A stretch of DNA of 64,000 nt, taken from assembly GCF_026343125.1 (NCBI RefSeq), contig NZ_JAPEMB010000001.1, forward strand, positions 3,787,501-3,851,500, given 5' to 3'. The DNA comes from Streptomyces sp. NBC_00094 (GTDB lineage Bacteria; Actinomycetota; Actinomycetes; Streptomycetales; Streptomycetaceae). Below the pieces are notes generated by a model, which saw nothing but the letters and a program-made list of their open reading frames with translations, made no database searches and was not told the DNA's origin. Both the position numbers and the translations under genes were made by a program. Shown here piece by piece: positions 9,254-17,652 of the stretch. Positions within the stretch are counted from its first letter, which is position 1. Every line of letters starts with the position of its first letter.

Positions 9254-9994
9254 GTGTACCGGTTCCTGAGAACGCCCCGCTGGTGGGGGATCAACATCTT
9301 CGTCCTGCTGGCGATCCCGTTCTGCGTCTTCATGGGGACCTGGCAGCTGGGTAAGTTCGAGGATCGCGTCGACTCCCACCGGGAGGCCGAACAGCGGCCC
9401 GCCGCGAGCTCGCTGGAGGCGGCGCCGCTGGACACCCTCCTGCCGGTGGACACGGAGACCTCCGGGCGGCCCGCCGAGGCGCGCGGCCGGTTCGGGGAGC
9501 AGTTCCTCGTCCCGGAGCGCGACCTTGACGGCCGCACCGGCTCGTACGTCCTGACACTGCTGAAGACGGACGGCGGCCGGTCCCTGCCGGTGGTCCGCGG
9601 CTGGCTCCCCACGGGCGCGAAGGCCCCGGCCCCGCCGTCCGGCGAGGTCACGGTGGTGGGCGCGCTCCAGGCCTCGGAGACCCCGGGGACGAAGGGCGTC
9701 CACACCGCGGGCGGCCTGCCCGAGGGTCAGCTCGGCATGATCAGCGCGGCGTCCCTGGTGAACGTGATCACCGACGAGGTGTACGACGCCTGGATCACCC
9801 TGGCCGACGCCCCCGCCGGTCTCACCCCGGTCCCGGCGGCCGCCGCGGCGGGGACGAGCCTGGACGTGAAGGCCTTCCAGAACCTCGGCTACACGGCGGA
9901 GTGGTTCGTCTTCGCCGGCTTCGTGCTCTTCATGTGGTTCCGCCTCGTGCGCCGTGAGGCGGAGGCCTCCCGGGACGAGGCGCTCGGCCTGTAG
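9254..9994 (+). CDS. SURF1 family cytochrome oxidase biogenesis protein
   Basis: A 246-residue membrane protein. Membrane helix 1 lies at residues ~11-30 (WGINIFVLLAIPFCVFMGTW), followed by the family-typical WQLGKFEDR, a large external domain (VVRGWLPTG is the conserved heart), and a C-terminal helix at ~217-235. SURF1 proteins help insert heme into subunit I of cytochrome c oxidase. The start is GTG 9254, just before the RFLRTPRWW sequence; reading further upstream would run into the peptidase gene. It follows that gene by 23 bases and may be cotranscribed. Confidence 0.88.
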   Translation: MYRFLRTPRWWGINIFVLLAIPFCVFMGTWQLGKFEDRVDSHREAEQRPAASSLEAAPLDTLLPVDTETSGRPAEARGRFGEQFLVPERDLDGRTGSYVLTLLKTDGGRSLPVVRGWLPTGAKAPAPPSGEVTVVGALQASETPGTKGVHTAGGLPEGQLGMISAASLVNVITDEVYDAWITLADAPAGLTPVPAAAAAGTSLDVKAFQNLGYTAEWFVFAGFVLFMWFRLVRREAEASRDEALGL

Positions 9995-10008
9995 CCGGAC
10001 ACCCCTGC

Positions 10009-10048
10009 GGAAGGGGCCCGGAGGACGGTCGTCCTCCGGGCCCCTTCC
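10009..10048. terminator. bidirectional terminator, 18-bp perfect stem
   Basis: A perfect 18-bp inverted repeat (10009-10026 and 10031-10048) with a 4-base loop, between the converging SURF1 gene and the sigma-associated membrane protein gene. There is no U tract, as is common in Streptomyces. Confidence 0.9.
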
Positions 10049-10060
10049 GTACGGGGTGGG

Positions 10061-11431
10061 TCAGGAGCCGGAGAGGATGCCGGTCCGGTAGATCGTGCCC
10101 GCGCAGGCGTCCGAGACGGTCGCCACGGCGACGGGGCCGCCCGGCTCCGCGGTGTGGCTGACCGAGACGCTGCCGTCCGCGGTGCCGCCGTCCTCCCGGA
10201 TCAGCTGCGCCGCCATACCGCTCTCCGCGCCCTCCGCGCTGGTCCCGCTGTCCGTGCCGGTGCCCGCACCCGTGCCCGTCCCCGCACCCGGATCCGTGCC
10301 GGGGTCCTGGGTGCTCGGGGGCGTCGTCTGCGGCTCGGTCGTCGGCGGCTCGGTCGGCGGCTCCGTCACCGGCTCGGTCGTCGGCGGCTCCGTCGGCGGC
10401 TCCGTCGGCGGCTCGGTCGTCGGCGTGGTCCCGGTCGAAGGACAGGTGTCACTCGGCACCCAGGCGAACCGCACCTCGTAGGAGTCGTTGGGCTTCAGGA
10501 CGAGCGCGGACGCCTCCAGGGAGAGGTCGGGCAACCCGCTGCCGTCGTCGGAGGTGTGCCGGACGACCGAGATCCGCGCCGGGTCGGCGGCTCCCCTGGC
10601 CTCGAAGCTGACGATGCCGCTGCCGTCCACGACACAGGTCTGTCCGGACACGTTGGCCACGCGGAACGTGCCGTACACGTTCCCCGAGCCGGCGGGCCCA
10701 CCCGTCTGCGCCGCGCTGACGCCGAGCTGGTCCGCCCCGCACCGCGGGACGCCGCCGGGCACCGGGTTCTGCGAGCTCCGCGGGCCGCCGCCGGTCGCGC
10801 CGGCCCCCGGCCGCTGCGGCTTGCCCGAGGCCCCGTCGACCGTGCCCTGACTGGGGGACACCTGGGACGCGGGGGGCTTGGCCGACTGGCCGCCCTCGAC
10901 ACCCGTCTCGGCTCCGGTGCCGCCCTGGGCGTCCTCGCCGTGGCCCGCGTTCACGGGGTTGGCGGCGGTGATCCCGCCCGAGTTCGCGACGTGCACGAAG
11001 GCGGGCACGGCGGTCCCGATGAGGACCGCGGCGGCCGCGGCGCCGACGAGGGCCTGCCGCTTGCGGGCACGTCGCGCGGGCACGGCACGGCGCAGGTGGT
11101 CCAGTGAACCGGTCGTGGGCTCGAGCCCCGCGACGGCGCCCTGGAGCAGCCGCCGCAACGCGAGCTCGTCGCCCGCCCCGCCCTCGGCACTCTCGCCGTC
11201 CTCGACGCGGTCCACGGGACCGGGATCGGGATCGACACCGACACTGGCCCCGGCCTCGGCACCGGCCACGGGACCGGAATCGACACCGGCCTCGGCCTCG
11301 GTCCCGGCGCCGTCCTCCGAGTCGGGGTCGGTCTCGGGATCGGTCTCGGGCTCGGGATCGGGATCGATGTTCAGCATCCGTCGTCCAGTCAGGTCGTCAC
11401 GTTCATCGGCATCGCGTTCCTCGTGGCTCAT
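10061..11431 (-). CDS. membrane protein cotranscribed with ECF sigma factor (possible regulator of it)
   Basis: A 456-residue protein. An acidic low-complexity N-terminus (~1-95, D/E/P/G) precedes a cytoplasmic stretch, one membrane helix (~136-157) and a long external part. The external part includes a domain near 235-345 with paired cysteines that resembles DUF4232-type domains, then a Pro/Thr/Glu repeat (TTEPPTEPP, ~350-385) suited to crossing the cell wall. Its ATG overlaps the sigma-factor stop by four bases (ATGA), so translation is coupled. The cytoplasmic tail plus one helix fits an anti-sigma-like role, but no zinc-binding anti-sigma motif is visible. Confidence 0.78.
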   Translation of the reverse strand: MSHEERDADERDDLTGRRMLNIDPDPEPETDPETDPDSEDGAGTEAEAGVDSGPVAGAEAGASVGVDPDPGPVDRVEDGESAEGGAGDELALRRLLQGAVAGLEPTTGSLDHLRRAVPARRARKRQALVGAAAAAVLIGTAVPAFVHVANSGGITAANPVNAGHGEDAQGGTGAETGVEGGQSAKPPASQVSPSQGTVDGASGKPQRPGAGATGGGPRSSQNPVPGGVPRCGADQLGVSAAQTGGPAGSGNVYGTFRVANVSGQTCVVDGSGIVSFEARGAADPARISVVRHTSDDGSGLPDLSLEASALVLKPNDSYEVRFAWVPSDTCPSTGTTPTTEPPTEPPTEPPTTEPVTEPPTEPPTTEPQTTPPSTQDPGTDPGAGTGTGAGTGTDSGTSAEGAESGMAAQLIREDGGTADGSVSVSHTAEPGGPVAVATVSDACAGTIYRTGILSGS

Positions 11432-12168
11432 GCGTTCGCCTCCATCACGACACGCAGCGCCGCGATGCCTCGCGAACCGTACGCCTTCACCGAGCCGAGG
11501 GATATTCCGAGCGTCTCCGCGACCTGGGCCTCCGTCATGTCCGCGAAGTACCGCAGCACGAGGACCTCGCGCTGCCGTCGCTGGAGCCCCTTCATCGCCT
11601 TGATGAGGTCGTCCCGCTCCAGCTGGTCGTACGCCCCCTCCTCCGCGCTGGCCATGTCCGGCATCGGCTTGGACAGCAGCTTGAGGCCGAGGATGCGTCG
11701 ACGCAGGGCGGACCGGGAGAGGTTCACGACGGTCTGACGCAGGTACGCGAGCGTCTTCTCGGGCTCGCGCACCCGCTTACGGGCCGAGTGGACGCGGATG
11801 AACGCCTCTTGGACCACGTCCTCGCAGGAGGCCGTGTCATCGAGGAGGAGTGCCGCGAGACCGAGCAGCGACCGGTAGTGGGCACGGTAGGTCTCGGTCA
11901 GGTGGTCGACGGTGGTCCCGGCGGCCGGTACCCCGTCGGTGCTCGCGCGGGGGGACGGGATGCCGTCCATCCCGGTCACCCGGGATCCCGCGGGTACGGG
12001 GGCGATCACCGGCAGACCGCCGAGTCCGCGCTGCCGCCCGAACGGACGGACCTCCGGGCCGCGTACGGAACCGCGTACGGGGACGCCGAGGGCACCCCGC
12101 ACGGGAAGCACTGCCGTGCCTGCTCCGCGCAACGGGGTGACGGTCGCGATGTCGAGTACCTCTGCCAC
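11428..12168 (-). CDS. SigE-family ECF RNA polymerase sigma factor
   Basis: A sigma-70 family protein. Region 2 (HYRSLLGLAALLLDDTASCE followed by DVVQEAFIRVH) and region 4 (QRREVLVLRYFADMTEAQVA, then a GISLGSVKAYGSRG helix) are clear, with no regions 1 or 3. Recruits core polymerase to a small set of promoters. The N-terminal ~100 residues before region 2 are Pro/Gly/Arg-rich and poorly conserved. The open frame reaches back to 12348; GTG 12168 (VAEVLDIATVTP) is my best guess for the start, but it has no strong ribosome site and could be wrong. Confidence 0.82.
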   Translation of the reverse strand: MAEVLDIATVTPLRGAGTAVLPVRGALGVPVRGSVRGPEVRPFGRQRGLGGLPVIAPVPAGSRVTGMDGIPSPRASTDGVPAAGTTVDHLTETYRAHYRSLLGLAALLLDDTASCEDVVQEAFIRVHSARKRVREPEKTLAYLRQTVVNLSRSALRRRILGLKLLSKPMPDMASAEEGAYDQLERDDLIKAMKGLQRRQREVLVLRYFADMTEAQVAETLGISLGSVKAYGSRGIAALRVVMEANA

Positions 12169-12431
12169 GCTTGTTGGACACGCTTCACCCTGCCAGGGTT
12201 GTACGCGTACGCCACCGAATTCGACGGTGACCCGTATGTCCTCATGCGTAACCGTTCTCCCCCGATGCCCCGCTTTCACAGCGCGCCCGTGCCCCACAAC
12301 CATGGGTGAACACAGAGACGCACCCCACCGAACCACTGGTTGCAGCAAGGGGGAAATGCATCGTCGAACACGACATCACCGCAGTTCAAGAGGTTTCTGA
12401 CGCATTTTTGATCACAGGTCGTTCACAGATC

Positions 12432-13490
12432 CTACAAATCCGCGACAACGGATTCCGCGATCTGCAGCGCGTTCAGGGCGGCACCCTTACGGAGATTGTC
12501 GGCGCAGACGAAGAAGTCGAGGGCTCGCTCGTCGCCCATCGAGCGCCGCACCCGTCCGACCCACGCGGGATCGGTCCCGACGACGTCGGCCGGGGTGGGG
12601 AAGTCGCCCGCGGCGGGATCGTCGTACAGCACGACCCCCGGCGAGGTCGCCAGGACCTCGTGCGCGCGCCCGACCGTGACGGGGTGTTCGAAGCGGGCAT
12701 GTACGGAGACGGAGTGGCCGCTCACGACGGGCACCCGCAGACAGGTGGCGGCGACCCGCAGCCCCGGCAGCCCGAGGATCCGCCGGGTCTCGTCCCGGAC
12801 GCGCTCCTCCTCCGAGGAGGCCCCGTCGGCGCCCGCCTCGCCCGACCAGGGCAGGACGTTGAGCGCGAGGGGACCGGGGAAGGGACCACCGTTCTCGCCG
12901 ACGGCCCGCCGTACGTCACCGGGGTGCGTACCGAGTTCGCCGTCGCCGGCCACCAGTCCGAGCTGCGCGCGGAGCGTGTCGACGCCCGCCTGACCGGCAC
13001 CGGCGCCACTCGCGGCCTGCTGGGCGGTGACGACCAGTTCGGCGACCCCGAACTCGGCGTGCAGGGCGCCCACGGCGGCGATCAGCGCGAGGGTGGTGCA
13101 GCCCGGGCTCGCGACGATGCCCCGGGGGCGTACGCGTGCCGCGTGCGGATTGACCTCGGGGACCACGAGCGGCACGTCCGCGTCGCCGCGGAAGGCCGCG
13201 GAGGTGTCCACGACGACCGCGCCCTTGGCGGCGGCGATGGGCGCCCACTGCGCCGCCACCGCCTCGGGCACGAGGAAGAGCGCCAGGTCGACGCCTTCCA
13301 GGGACTCCTCGCCGAGCGCGAGGACCTCGCACTCCTCCCCGCGGACGGCGGCCTTGGAGCCGGCCGTCCCCGGGGAGTCGAGGAGGCGTATCTCGCCCCA
13401 GACGTCCGCGTGGTGCGTGAGCATCTGGAGCATCACCGAGCCGACGGCTCCGGTCGCACCGACGACCGCGAGCGTCGGCTTCGACGTCAT
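12432..13490 (-). CDS. asd: aspartate-semialdehyde dehydrogenase
   Basis: Second enzyme of the aspartate pathway: reduces aspartyl-4-phosphate to aspartate semialdehyde with NADPH, leading to lysine/diaminopimelate, threonine and methionine. The N-terminal NADP fold is VVGATGAVGSVML; the catalytic cysteine sits in ASPGCTTLAL (~134), and the later histidine in VVSGHSVSVHARF (~246) completes the active site. It has 352 residues, normal for the family. The ATG overlaps the stop of ask by four bases (ATGA), so the two enzymes are translationally coupled. Confidence 0.95.
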   Translation of the reverse strand: MTSKPTLAVVGATGAVGSVMLQMLTHHADVWGEIRLLDSPGTAGSKAAVRGEECEVLALGEESLEGVDLALFLVPEAVAAQWAPIAAAKGAVVVDTSAAFRGDADVPLVVPEVNPHAARVRPRGIVASPGCTTLALIAAVGALHAEFGVAELVVTAQQAASGAGAGQAGVDTLRAQLGLVAGDGELGTHPGDVRRAVGENGGPFPGPLALNVLPWSGEAGADGASSEEERVRDETRRILGLPGLRVAATCLRVPVVSGHSVSVHARFEHPVTVGRAHEVLATSPGVVLYDDPAAGDFPTPADVVGTDPAWVGRVRRSMGDERALDFFVCADNLRKGAALNALQIAESVVADL

Positions 13491-14008
13491 CGGCCGCTGC
13501 CTCCATAGACGACGGCCTCGTCCGAGTCGCTGTCCAGTCCGAAGGCGGAGTGGACGGCGCGCACGGCCTCGTTGACGTCGTCGGCGCGGGTGACGACCGA
13601 GATCCGGATCTCGGAGGTCGAGATGAGCTCGATGTTCACGCCCGCGTCGGAGAGCGCCTTGAAGAAGTCCGCGGTGACGCCCGGGTTGGTCTTCATACCG
13701 GCGCCGACCAGGGAGATCTTGCCGATCTGGTCGTCATAGCGGAGCGAGTCGAAGCCGATCGCGCTCTTCGCCTTCTCCAGGGCGTCGATGGCCTTGCGGC
13801 CCTCGGCCTTGGGGAGGGTGAAGGAGATGTCCGTGAGCCCGGTGGAGGCGGCGGACACGTTCTGCACGATCATGTCGATGTTGATCTCGGCGTCCGCGAC
13901 GGCACGGAAGATGGCCGCGGCCTCGCCCGGCTTGTCCGGCACGCCGACGACGGTGATCTTCGCCTCGGAGGTGTCGTGGGCGACGCCCGAGATGATGGCC
14001 TGCTCCAC
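13487..14008 (-). CDS. possible internal product: aspartate kinase beta subunit
   Basis: Within ask, an in-frame GTG at 14008 (reading VEQAIISGVAH) has an AAGGGGA ribosome site at 14016-14022, spaced 7 bases. Translation from it would give 173 residues made of only the two ACT regulatory domains. Class II aspartate kinases of Corynebacterium and Bacillus make exactly such a beta subunit from an internal start in the same place. Here it is inferred from sequence only. Confidence 0.6.
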   Translation of the reverse strand: MEQAIISGVAHDTSEAKITVVGVPDKPGEAAAIFRAVADAEINIDMIVQNVSAASTGLTDISFTLPKAEGRKAIDALEKAKSAIGFDSLRYDDQIGKISLVGAGMKTNPGVTADFFKALSDAGVNIELISTSEIRISVVTRADDVNEAVRAVHSAFGLDSDSDEAVVYGGSGR

Positions 14009-14758
14009 CTTGCGGTCCCCTTGCGGCTCGTTGCTGACCCAGGTGCCCTGCAGTCCCGAGAAGGACGAACGGACGTGGATCGGAATGTTGTAGCGGCGCG
14101 CGTACTCGACGCACCGGTGCAGCAGCACCTTGGAGCCGGAGGCGGCGAGCTCCAGCATGTCCTCGAAGGAGATCCAGTCGATCTTCTTCGCCTTCTTCAC
14201 GACGCGCGGGTCGGCCGTGAACACACCGTCGACGTCGGTGTAGATCTCGCAGACCTCGGCGTCGAGCGCGGCGGCGAGCGCCACGGCCGTGGTGTCGGAA
14301 CCGCCGCGGCCCAGCGTGGTGATGTCCTTCTTGTCCTGGGACACACCCTGGAAGCCGGCGACGATGGCGATGTTGCCCTCGTCGAGGGCGGTGCGGATCC
14401 GGCCCGGCGTGACATCGATGATGCGCGCTTTGTTGTGGACCGAGTCGGTGATGACACCTGCCTGGCTGCCCGTGAACGACTGGGCCTCGTGGCCCAGGTT
14501 CTTGATCGCCATGGCCAGCAGGGCCATGGAGATCCGCTCTCCGGCGGTCAGCAGCATGTCGAACTCTCGCCCGGCAGGGATCGGGGATACCTGCTCGGCG
14601 AGATCGATCAGCTCGTCCGTCGTGTCGCCCATCGCGGAAACCACGACGACCACCTGGTGGCCGTTCTTCTTGGCATCCACGATCCGCTTGGCGACGCGCT
14701 TGATGCCTTCGGCATCGGCAACGGAGGAGCCTCCGTACTTCTGCACGACAAGGCCCAC
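13487..14758 (-). CDS. ask: aspartate kinase (class II, alpha subunit)
   Basis: Phosphorylates aspartate, the committed step to lysine, threonine and methionine, and to cell-wall diaminopimelate. The kinase domain begins VQKYGGSSVADAEGIKRVA; substrate motifs include GFQGVS and GRGGSDTTAVALAAAL. Two ACT domains follow from ~260 and ~345, the site of lysine/threonine feedback. It has 423 residues. The GTG start is preceded by GAGGAG at good spacing. It heads the ask-asd pair, and an internal start for a beta subunit is described separately. Confidence 0.95.
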   Translation of the reverse strand: MGLVVQKYGGSSVADAEGIKRVAKRIVDAKKNGHQVVVVVSAMGDTTDELIDLAEQVSPIPAGREFDMLLTAGERISMALLAMAIKNLGHEAQSFTGSQAGVITDSVHNKARIIDVTPGRIRTALDEGNIAIVAGFQGVSQDKKDITTLGRGGSDTTAVALAAALDAEVCEIYTDVDGVFTADPRVVKKAKKIDWISFEDMLELAASGSKVLLHRCVEYARRYNIPIHVRSSFSGLQGTWVSNEPQGDRKVEQAIISGVAHDTSEAKITVVGVPDKPGEAAAIFRAVADAEINIDMIVQNVSAASTGLTDISFTLPKAEGRKAIDALEKAKSAIGFDSLRYDDQIGKISLVGAGMKTNPGVTADFFKALSDAGVNIELISTSEIRISVVTRADDVNEAVRAVHSAFGLDSDSDEAVVYGGSGR

Positions 14759-14835
14759 GTGCGCTCCTCGCTCAGTGTGTGCCGCAGCCGGCGCTGCGAT
14801 CGGCTCAGTCTAACGAGCGACCCGAAAACGCCGAC

Positions 14836-14866
14836 CGTATATCACATCCTGAGATGTGACGCTCAA
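14836..14866 (-). promoter_or_regulatory. ask promoter with palindrome in the spacer
   Basis: Minus-strand TTGAGC (14861-14866) and TATACG (14836-14841) or GATATA (14838-14843) form a -35/-10 pair. The perfect palindrome TCACATC-CTGA-GATGTGA fills 14842-14859 between them. The spacer is 17 or 19 bp, depending on the -10 chosen. Confidence 0.5.
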
Positions 14867-14890
14867 GAAGTGATCACAACGATGCGATTC

Positions 14891-15553
14891 TCAGCGCTTG
14901 AGGCTCCGCAGGCCCAGCGGCCCCGCGATCTCCTCGATCATCACGCGCCCCGCCTCCTCCGCGAGCTCCTCCTCCGCCAGGTCCTCGTCCGTGTCGAGCC
15001 CGTCCAGCTCCGCCAGCGGCTGGTCGAGGCGGACGTGGGCGACGAGGGACTGGAGGGCGCGGAGGGTCGCCGAGGCGGTCGGACCCCAGTTGGAGAAGTA
15101 CGAGAACTGCCACCACCACAGCGCCTCGCTGGTCCGCCCCGCCCGGTAGTGGGCGAGACCGTGCCGCAGGTCGGTGACGATGTCGGCGAGGTTGTCCGAG
15201 ATCCGGGCCGGGACCGGAGCCTTGCGCGGCTCGTACGGGTCGAACACCTCGGAGAAGACGTCGACCGGCTCCAGGAGCACGGCGAAGCGCTCGCGCAGGT
15301 CGTCCACGTCCGGCTCAGGACCGGTGTCCGGCTCGTACCGCTCGTCGGGAACGATGTCCTCGTGCGCGCCGAGCCGCCCGCCCGCGAGCAGCAGCTGCGA
15401 GATCTCCAGGAGCATGAACGGCACCGCGCTGTCGGGCTCGTCGCCCTTGGCCACCTCGGTGGTCGCGACGATGAAGCTCTCGATGGAGTCGGCGATCTGG
15501 ACCGCGAAGTCGTCGGGGTCCTGCGTGACGGAGTGGAGCGTGGCGTCAGACAT
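14891..15553 (-). CDS. DUF5063 domain protein
   Basis: A 220-residue acidic, mostly helical protein matching the actinobacterial DUF5063 family. Recognisable stretches include FMLLEISQLLLAGGRLGAHE and ISDNLADIVTDLRHGLAHY, and tryptophan pairs in ALWWWQFSYFSNWG. The function is unknown. The start is ATG 15553 (MSDATLHSV), with GAGGAAGG nine bases upstream. It sits between recR and ask on the same strand, 47 bases after recR, so probably belongs to the ybaB-recR transcript. Confidence 0.82.
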   Translation of the reverse strand: MSDATLHSVTQDPDDFAVQIADSIESFIVATTEVAKGDEPDSAVPFMLLEISQLLLAGGRLGAHEDIVPDERYEPDTGPEPDVDDLRERFAVLLEPVDVFSEVFDPYEPRKAPVPARISDNLADIVTDLRHGLAHYRAGRTSEALWWWQFSYFSNWGPTASATLRALQSLVAHVRLDQPLAELDGLDTDEDLAEEELAEEAGRVMIEEIAGPLGLRSLKR

Positions 15554-15600
15554 CGAGCAGCCTTCCTCGGGGCGCACCTGCGTGGGCTCGGTCCTCGTCG

Positions 15601-16200
15601 TCATACATCTAGCAGCCTCCGCCCCTCGAAGGCACGGCCGAGGGTCACCTCGTCGGCGTACTCCAGGTCGCCGCCGACCGGGAGCCCGCTCGCGAGCCGC
15701 GTCACCCTCAGGCCCATGGGCTTGATCATCCGCGCCAGGTACGTCGCGGTGGCCTCGCCCTCCAGGTTCGGGTCGGTCGCGAGGATCAGCTCCGTGACCG
15801 CGCCGTCCGCGAGTCGCGCGAGGAGCTCGCGGATGCGGAGGTCGTCCGGGCCGACGCCCTCGATCGGGCTGATCGCGCCGCCGAGGACGTGGTACCGCCC
15901 CCGGAACTCGCGCGTCCGCTCGATCGCCACGACGTCCTTCGGCTCCTCGACCACACAGATGACGGTCAGGTCGCGCCGCGGGTCCCGGCAGATGTTGCAC
16001 TGCTCCTGCTGCGCCACGTTGCCGCAGACCGCGCAGAACCTGACCTTCTCCTTGACCTCCAGGAGCGCGTGCGCCAGCCGCCGTACGTCGGTGGGCTCGG
16101 CCTGGAGGATGTGGAAGGCGATCCGCTGCGCGCTCTTGGGACCGACGCCGGGCAGCCTGCCCAGCTCGTCGATGAGGTCCTGAACCACGCCTTCGTACAA
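15601..16200 (-). CDS. recR: recombination mediator protein RecR
   Basis: Helps load RecA at gaps in the RecFOR repair route. An N-terminal helix-hairpin-helix (LGRLPGVGPKSAQRIAFHIL, ~13-32) is followed by a four-cysteine zinc site (CAVCGN ... CNICRD, ~57-72) and a Toprim domain (ICVVEEPKDV, ~81-175). It has 199 residues, the usual length. The start is TTG (MYEGVVQDL), preceded by a GAAGGG. It lies 90 bases downstream of ybaB, the near-universal partner of recR. Confidence 0.95.
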   Translation of the reverse strand: MYEGVVQDLIDELGRLPGVGPKSAQRIAFHILQAEPTDVRRLAHALLEVKEKVRFCAVCGNVAQQEQCNICRDPRRDLTVICVVEEPKDVVAIERTREFRGRYHVLGGAISPIEGVGPDDLRIRELLARLADGAVTELILATDPNLEGEATATYLARMIKPMGLRVTRLASGLPVGGDLEYADEVTLGRAFEGRRLLDV

Positions 16201-16290
16201 CGGAACGCCCTTCTCGGGGGTGCTTGATTCTTACGGTAGTGGCTGAAAGCGAGCCTTAGAAGCCCGCAGAAGGCCACAAAAGGACGAGGC

Positions 16291-16626
16291 TCAGAAGCCC
16301 AGGCCCGGCATCCCGCCCAGGCCCTGCGCCAGCGGGCCCAGCTTCGCCTGCTGGAGCTGCTGCGCGTTCTCGGTGGCGGCCTGCACGGCGGCGACGACCA
16401 GGTCGGCCAGCGTCTCCGTGTCCTCCGGGTCGACCGCCTTGGGGTCGATCACGAGGCCGCGCAGCTCGCCGGAGCCGGTGACGGTCGCCTTCACCAGGCC
16501 GCCGCCGGCCTGTCCCTCGACCTCGGTCGCGGCCAGTTCCTCCTGGGCGCGGGCGAGGTCCTGCTGCATCTTCTGGGCCTGCTGGAGAAGCTGCTGCATG
16601 TTGGGCTGGCCACCACCGGGAATCAC
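16291..16626 (-). CDS. YbaB/EbfC nucleoid-associated protein
   Basis: A 111-residue DNA-binding protein that forms tweezers-like dimers and coats the nucleoid. The heptad-rich N-terminal helix (NMQQLLQQAQKMQQDLAR) and the GLVKATVTGSGELRGLVIDP sheet are the family signature. The open frame extends to 16827, but GTG 16626 (VIPGGGQPNMQ) has GGAG five bases upstream and fits the family length; the extension is non-coding. It heads a transcript with recR and diverges from the SLATT gene. Confidence 0.92.
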   Translation of the reverse strand: MIPGGGQPNMQQLLQQAQKMQQDLARAQEELAATEVEGQAGGGLVKATVTGSGELRGLVIDPKAVDPEDTETLADLVVAAVQAATENAQQLQQAKLGPLAQGLGGMPGLGF

Positions 16627-16877
16627 GGTCACTCCTGAGGTTCGGTACGTCCGTATGTCGATACGCCCGAGCCTACGTGGTCGCCGACCACCCTGCCGCA
16701 ACAACTCTTTCGAGTGAGAAACTGCGGGCTCCTCTACCTGATCAACACCCTCTTGCGGGCGGAAATCCTGGGATTCCGGGCCCACCGCCCACCATTCGGC
16801 GGTAGGAAGGGCAGGCACCACGTGCACCGCACGTCACAGCAGGACACGCGCGCTGAGCTGAACAGAGGAGTACCCCG

Positions 16878-17609
16878 GTGAGCCAGCAGCCGGACATGCA
16901 GCCGCCGGGGCAGCCCGGGGAAGACGCCGACCCACCGATCCGCGACCTGACCGGTGGGTCTTTCCCCCTGGGCGACTGGGGCGAGCCCGCGGAGCGGCTC
17001 GACGAGCTGTACCGCTGGGTCGAGGCCAACGCCCTGCGCACCGCCGAGTGGTACCTCTCCGACCGCGTCCGGAAGCGCCGCAGCGCCCGGATCCTGCGGT
17101 GCGGCACCGCGCTCGGGGTGATCGCGGGCGCCGCGCTGCCGCTGCTCGACCTGACCGGGGTGGCCGAGGGCGCCGCCGGCTGGGGCTATCTGTCGCTGCT
17201 GCTGGGCGCCGCCTGCATCGCGTGCGACCGGTACTTCGGGCTGACGTCCGGCTGGATGAGGGACGTGGCGACGGCCCAGGCCGTGCAGCGCCGGCTCCAG
17301 GCCCTGCAGTTCGACTGGGCCTCGGAGAGCGTCCGGGAGGTCCTGGGCCCGACGGAGGGCACCGCCAGCGAGGCGGCCGAGCGATGTCTCGGCGTGCTGC
17401 GCCGCTTCTCGGAGGACGTGACCGAGCTCGTACGGGCGGAGACCGCGGACTGGATGGTCGAGTTCCGCTCGGGCCCGGCTCCGCTGGCGCTCCAGTCGGT
17501 GGGCGTGATGCCCGCGCGCACGGAGAACGCCCACCCCGCGAGCCGCTTCCCCCTGATGCCCGGCACCCGGCCGAACATGCCGCGCCAGCGGCCCCCGGAG
17601 GCCCGCTGA
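16878..17609 (+). CDS. SLATT-domain two-helix membrane protein
   Basis: A 243-residue protein. A proline-rich N-terminus leads to a helix (LYRWVEANALRTAEWYLSDR), two adjacent membrane segments (~77-118) and a cytoplasmic helical tail, which is the layout of SLATT domains. Elsewhere SLATT proteins act as pore-forming effectors tied to nucleotide signals, but here no nucleotide-synthase partner is near and the gene sits beside housekeeping ybaB-recR. The GTG start has AGAGGAG seven bases upstream. Confidence 0.72.
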   Translation: MSQQPDMQPPGQPGEDADPPIRDLTGGSFPLGDWGEPAERLDELYRWVEANALRTAEWYLSDRVRKRRSARILRCGTALGVIAGAALPLLDLTGVAEGAAGWGYLSLLLGAACIACDRYFGLTSGWMRDVATAQAVQRRLQALQFDWASESVREVLGPTEGTASEAAERCLGVLRRFSEDVTELVRAETADWMVEFRSGPAPLALQSVGVMPARTENAHPASRFPLMPGTRPNMPRQRPPEAR

Positions 17610-17640
17610 GCCCCCGGAGGCCCGCCGAGCCTCCGGAGGG
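17592..17640. repeat. 19-bp tandem repeat across the SLATT stop codon
   Basis: Copies at 17592-17610 and 17611-17629 differ at one base, and a partial third copy follows. The first copy contains the TGA stop; the same position in the second reads CGA. Confidence 0.85.
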
Positions 17641-17652
17641 CGTGGCGGGAGG

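Noticed and set aside
12169..12348. N-terminal extension of the sigma factor to 12348
   Set aside because: The extra 60 residues have no similarity to region 1 and would overlap likely promoter sequence; kept as a remote possibility.
16627..16827. N-terminal extension of YbaB
   Set aside because: YbaB proteins are close to 110 residues, and the ribosome site before GTG 16626 is strong.
16878..17609. SLATT protein as an anti-phage effector
   Set aside because: No nucleotide cyclase, SLOG or other partner is adjacent, and it sits in a housekeeping neighbourhood; an effector role cannot be supported from sequence.
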